Assembly: GCA_031263195.1 (NCBI GenBank)
Contig: JAISGD010000026.1
Coordinates: forward strand, 1-64,000
Source of the DNA: Campylobacteraceae bacterium
GTDB taxonomy: Bacteria > Campylobacterota > Campylobacteria > Campylobacterales > Campylobacteraceae
Reading direction: 5' to 3'
Length of the DNA stretch: 64,000 nucleotides
The notes under the pieces: model-generated
What the model saw: the letters and a program-made list of their open reading frames with translations, nothing else
What the model was told of the DNA's origin: nothing
The model's database searches: none
Translations under genes and position numbers: made by a program
Shown here: piece after piece, positions 63,443-64,000 of the stretch
Position numbering within the stretch: the first letter of the stretch is position 1
Layout of the letters: every line of letters begins with the position of its first letter

Positions 63443-64000
63443 TGAAAACAAGATGCGACCACTGCGGACTTGAATATGATGAAAAGATTTTGATAAAAGA
63501 TGAGATGCTTTCTCCTTCCAAAAGTTTTTGTTGCAAAGGGTGTCAGGGCGTATATCACCTTTTAAAAAACGAGGGTTTAGATGGTTTTTACGATAAACGT
63601 GGCAAAGGCGTGCTTGAGCCGCCGAAAAGCGCGCTTGACGATGCTAAAAAATTTGATCTTGACGGGTTTAGAGAGAAATATATCAGAGAAAAAGACGGAT
63701 TTTGCGAAGTTTCTCTTATTATTTCAGGTATTCATTGCGCGGCTTGCGTATGGCTGAATGAAAAAATTTTATATAAATTGGACGGCGTTATAGAGGCGCA
63801 TATATCACAAGCTAACAATAAAGCCAAAATCGTTTGGGATCCGGAGATTGTCCCGCTGTCAGCTATTATAGAGGCAATAAGAAGTATTGGCTATAACGCT
63901 TATCCGTATGACTCGAGACTGCAAGAGGCACATGCAAATGCAGCCAGACGCGAATATTACGCACGGCTCGCTTTTGGTATATTTGCCGTTATGAATATAA
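63442..64000 (+). CDS. Heavy-metal P-type ATPase, CcoI-like, truncated by window end
   Basis: Only the N-terminal 186 codons are visible. Residues 1-45 hold a Cys-rich module (CDHCGLEYD, FCCKGCQGVYHLL) found at the start of CcoI/FixI-type and related copper ATPases. Next is a heavy-metal-associated domain, about residues 85-155, with GIHCAACVWL (CxxC) and SIGYNAYPYD. The first membrane helix begins at about 175 (ARLAFGIFAVMNI). It is probably a copper-exporting ATPase for cytochrome cbb3 oxidase assembly, but the catalytic DKTGT region lies outside the window. Confidence 0.88.
   Translation, partial: MKTRCDHCGLEYDEKILIKDEMLSPSKSFCCKGCQGVYHLLKNEGLDGFYDKRGKGVLEPPKSALDDAKKFDLDGFREKYIREKDGFCEVSLIISGIHCAACVWLNEKILYKLDGVIEAHISQANNKAKIVWDPEIVPLSAIIEAIRSIGYNAYPYDSRLQEAHANAARREYYARLAFGIFAVMNI

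Noticed and set aside
1-64000. CRISPR arrays, rRNA genes, tRNA genes and intact insertion sequences
   Set aside because: I read both strands for repeat-spacer patterns, tRNA-like arms and transposase motifs, and found none that hold up. This was by eye, so a covariance-model search could still find a small RNA.

Overview
This is a 64 kb chromosomal segment from a member of the Campylobacterota (Epsilonproteobacteria). The evidence is gene order plus AT-rich coding: hemL with two small membrane genes, nifU-murE-ybaB-ispA-tkt, lpxB-greA, serB-tal, rplY-pth-lptFG-lysA-pheA-hisC-dxs-perR, and prmA-ftsH-psd-related-pssA all resemble Campylobacter/Helicobacter/Sulfurimonas neighbourhoods as I remember them. 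The desulforubrerythrin and the MOMP-like porin fit as well. I cannot name the genus. Three places where flagellar or chemotaxis genes sit in motile relatives lack them, so this looks like a non-flagellated lineage.

Layout. 1-950: a decayed cytochrome c gene. 950-10.6 kb: haem, Fe-S, peptidoglycan, pantothenate, isoprenoid and pentose-phosphate genes plus uppP. 10.7-16 kb: lpxB, greA, argC, an LpxH-like hydrolase, a decayed spacer, a MetF-family reductase and serB. 16-18.6 kb: one long ORF joining transaldolase, a charged coiled coil and a PilT/PilU-type ATPase. 18.6-26.7 kb: rplY to perR. 26.7-30.4 kb: an accessory trio of a von Willebrand A protein, a PP2C-like phosphatase and a membrane-bound kinase-like protein with a helical-repeat tail. 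30.6-38.8 kb (minus strand): leuA with a candidate leader peptide, pssA, a PSD-related protein, ftsH, prmA, hisA, hisH and a Cache-domain membrane protein.

38.8-50 kb is a surface-polysaccharide locus: galU and rfbBDCA on the minus strand, divergent from waaC, a second GT9 enzyme, two GT2 enzymes, a pyruvyl-transferase-like protein and a GT8-GT4 double glycosyltransferase. 50-64 kb: a HAD phosphatase, a porin, rubrerythrin, a CysZ/EI24-like protein, dut, dnaX, a mobile-element graveyard (a murI 3' remnant and a broken AlpA-like regulator), a secreted metallo-beta-lactamase-fold hydrolase, a DASS anion transporter, murI, rho, two small membrane proteins and the start of a copper-type P-type ATPase cut by the window edge.

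The envelope genes (murE, murI, uppP, lpxB, LpxH-like, lptFG-like, waaC, rfb) cover peptidoglycan, lipid A and LPS core/O-chain steps. tkt, tal, dxs and ispA link pentose phosphates to isoprenoids. The items least explained by known families are the Tal-PilU fusion and the VWA-phosphatase-kinase trio. I saw no rRNA, tRNA, CRISPR array or intact insertion sequence.
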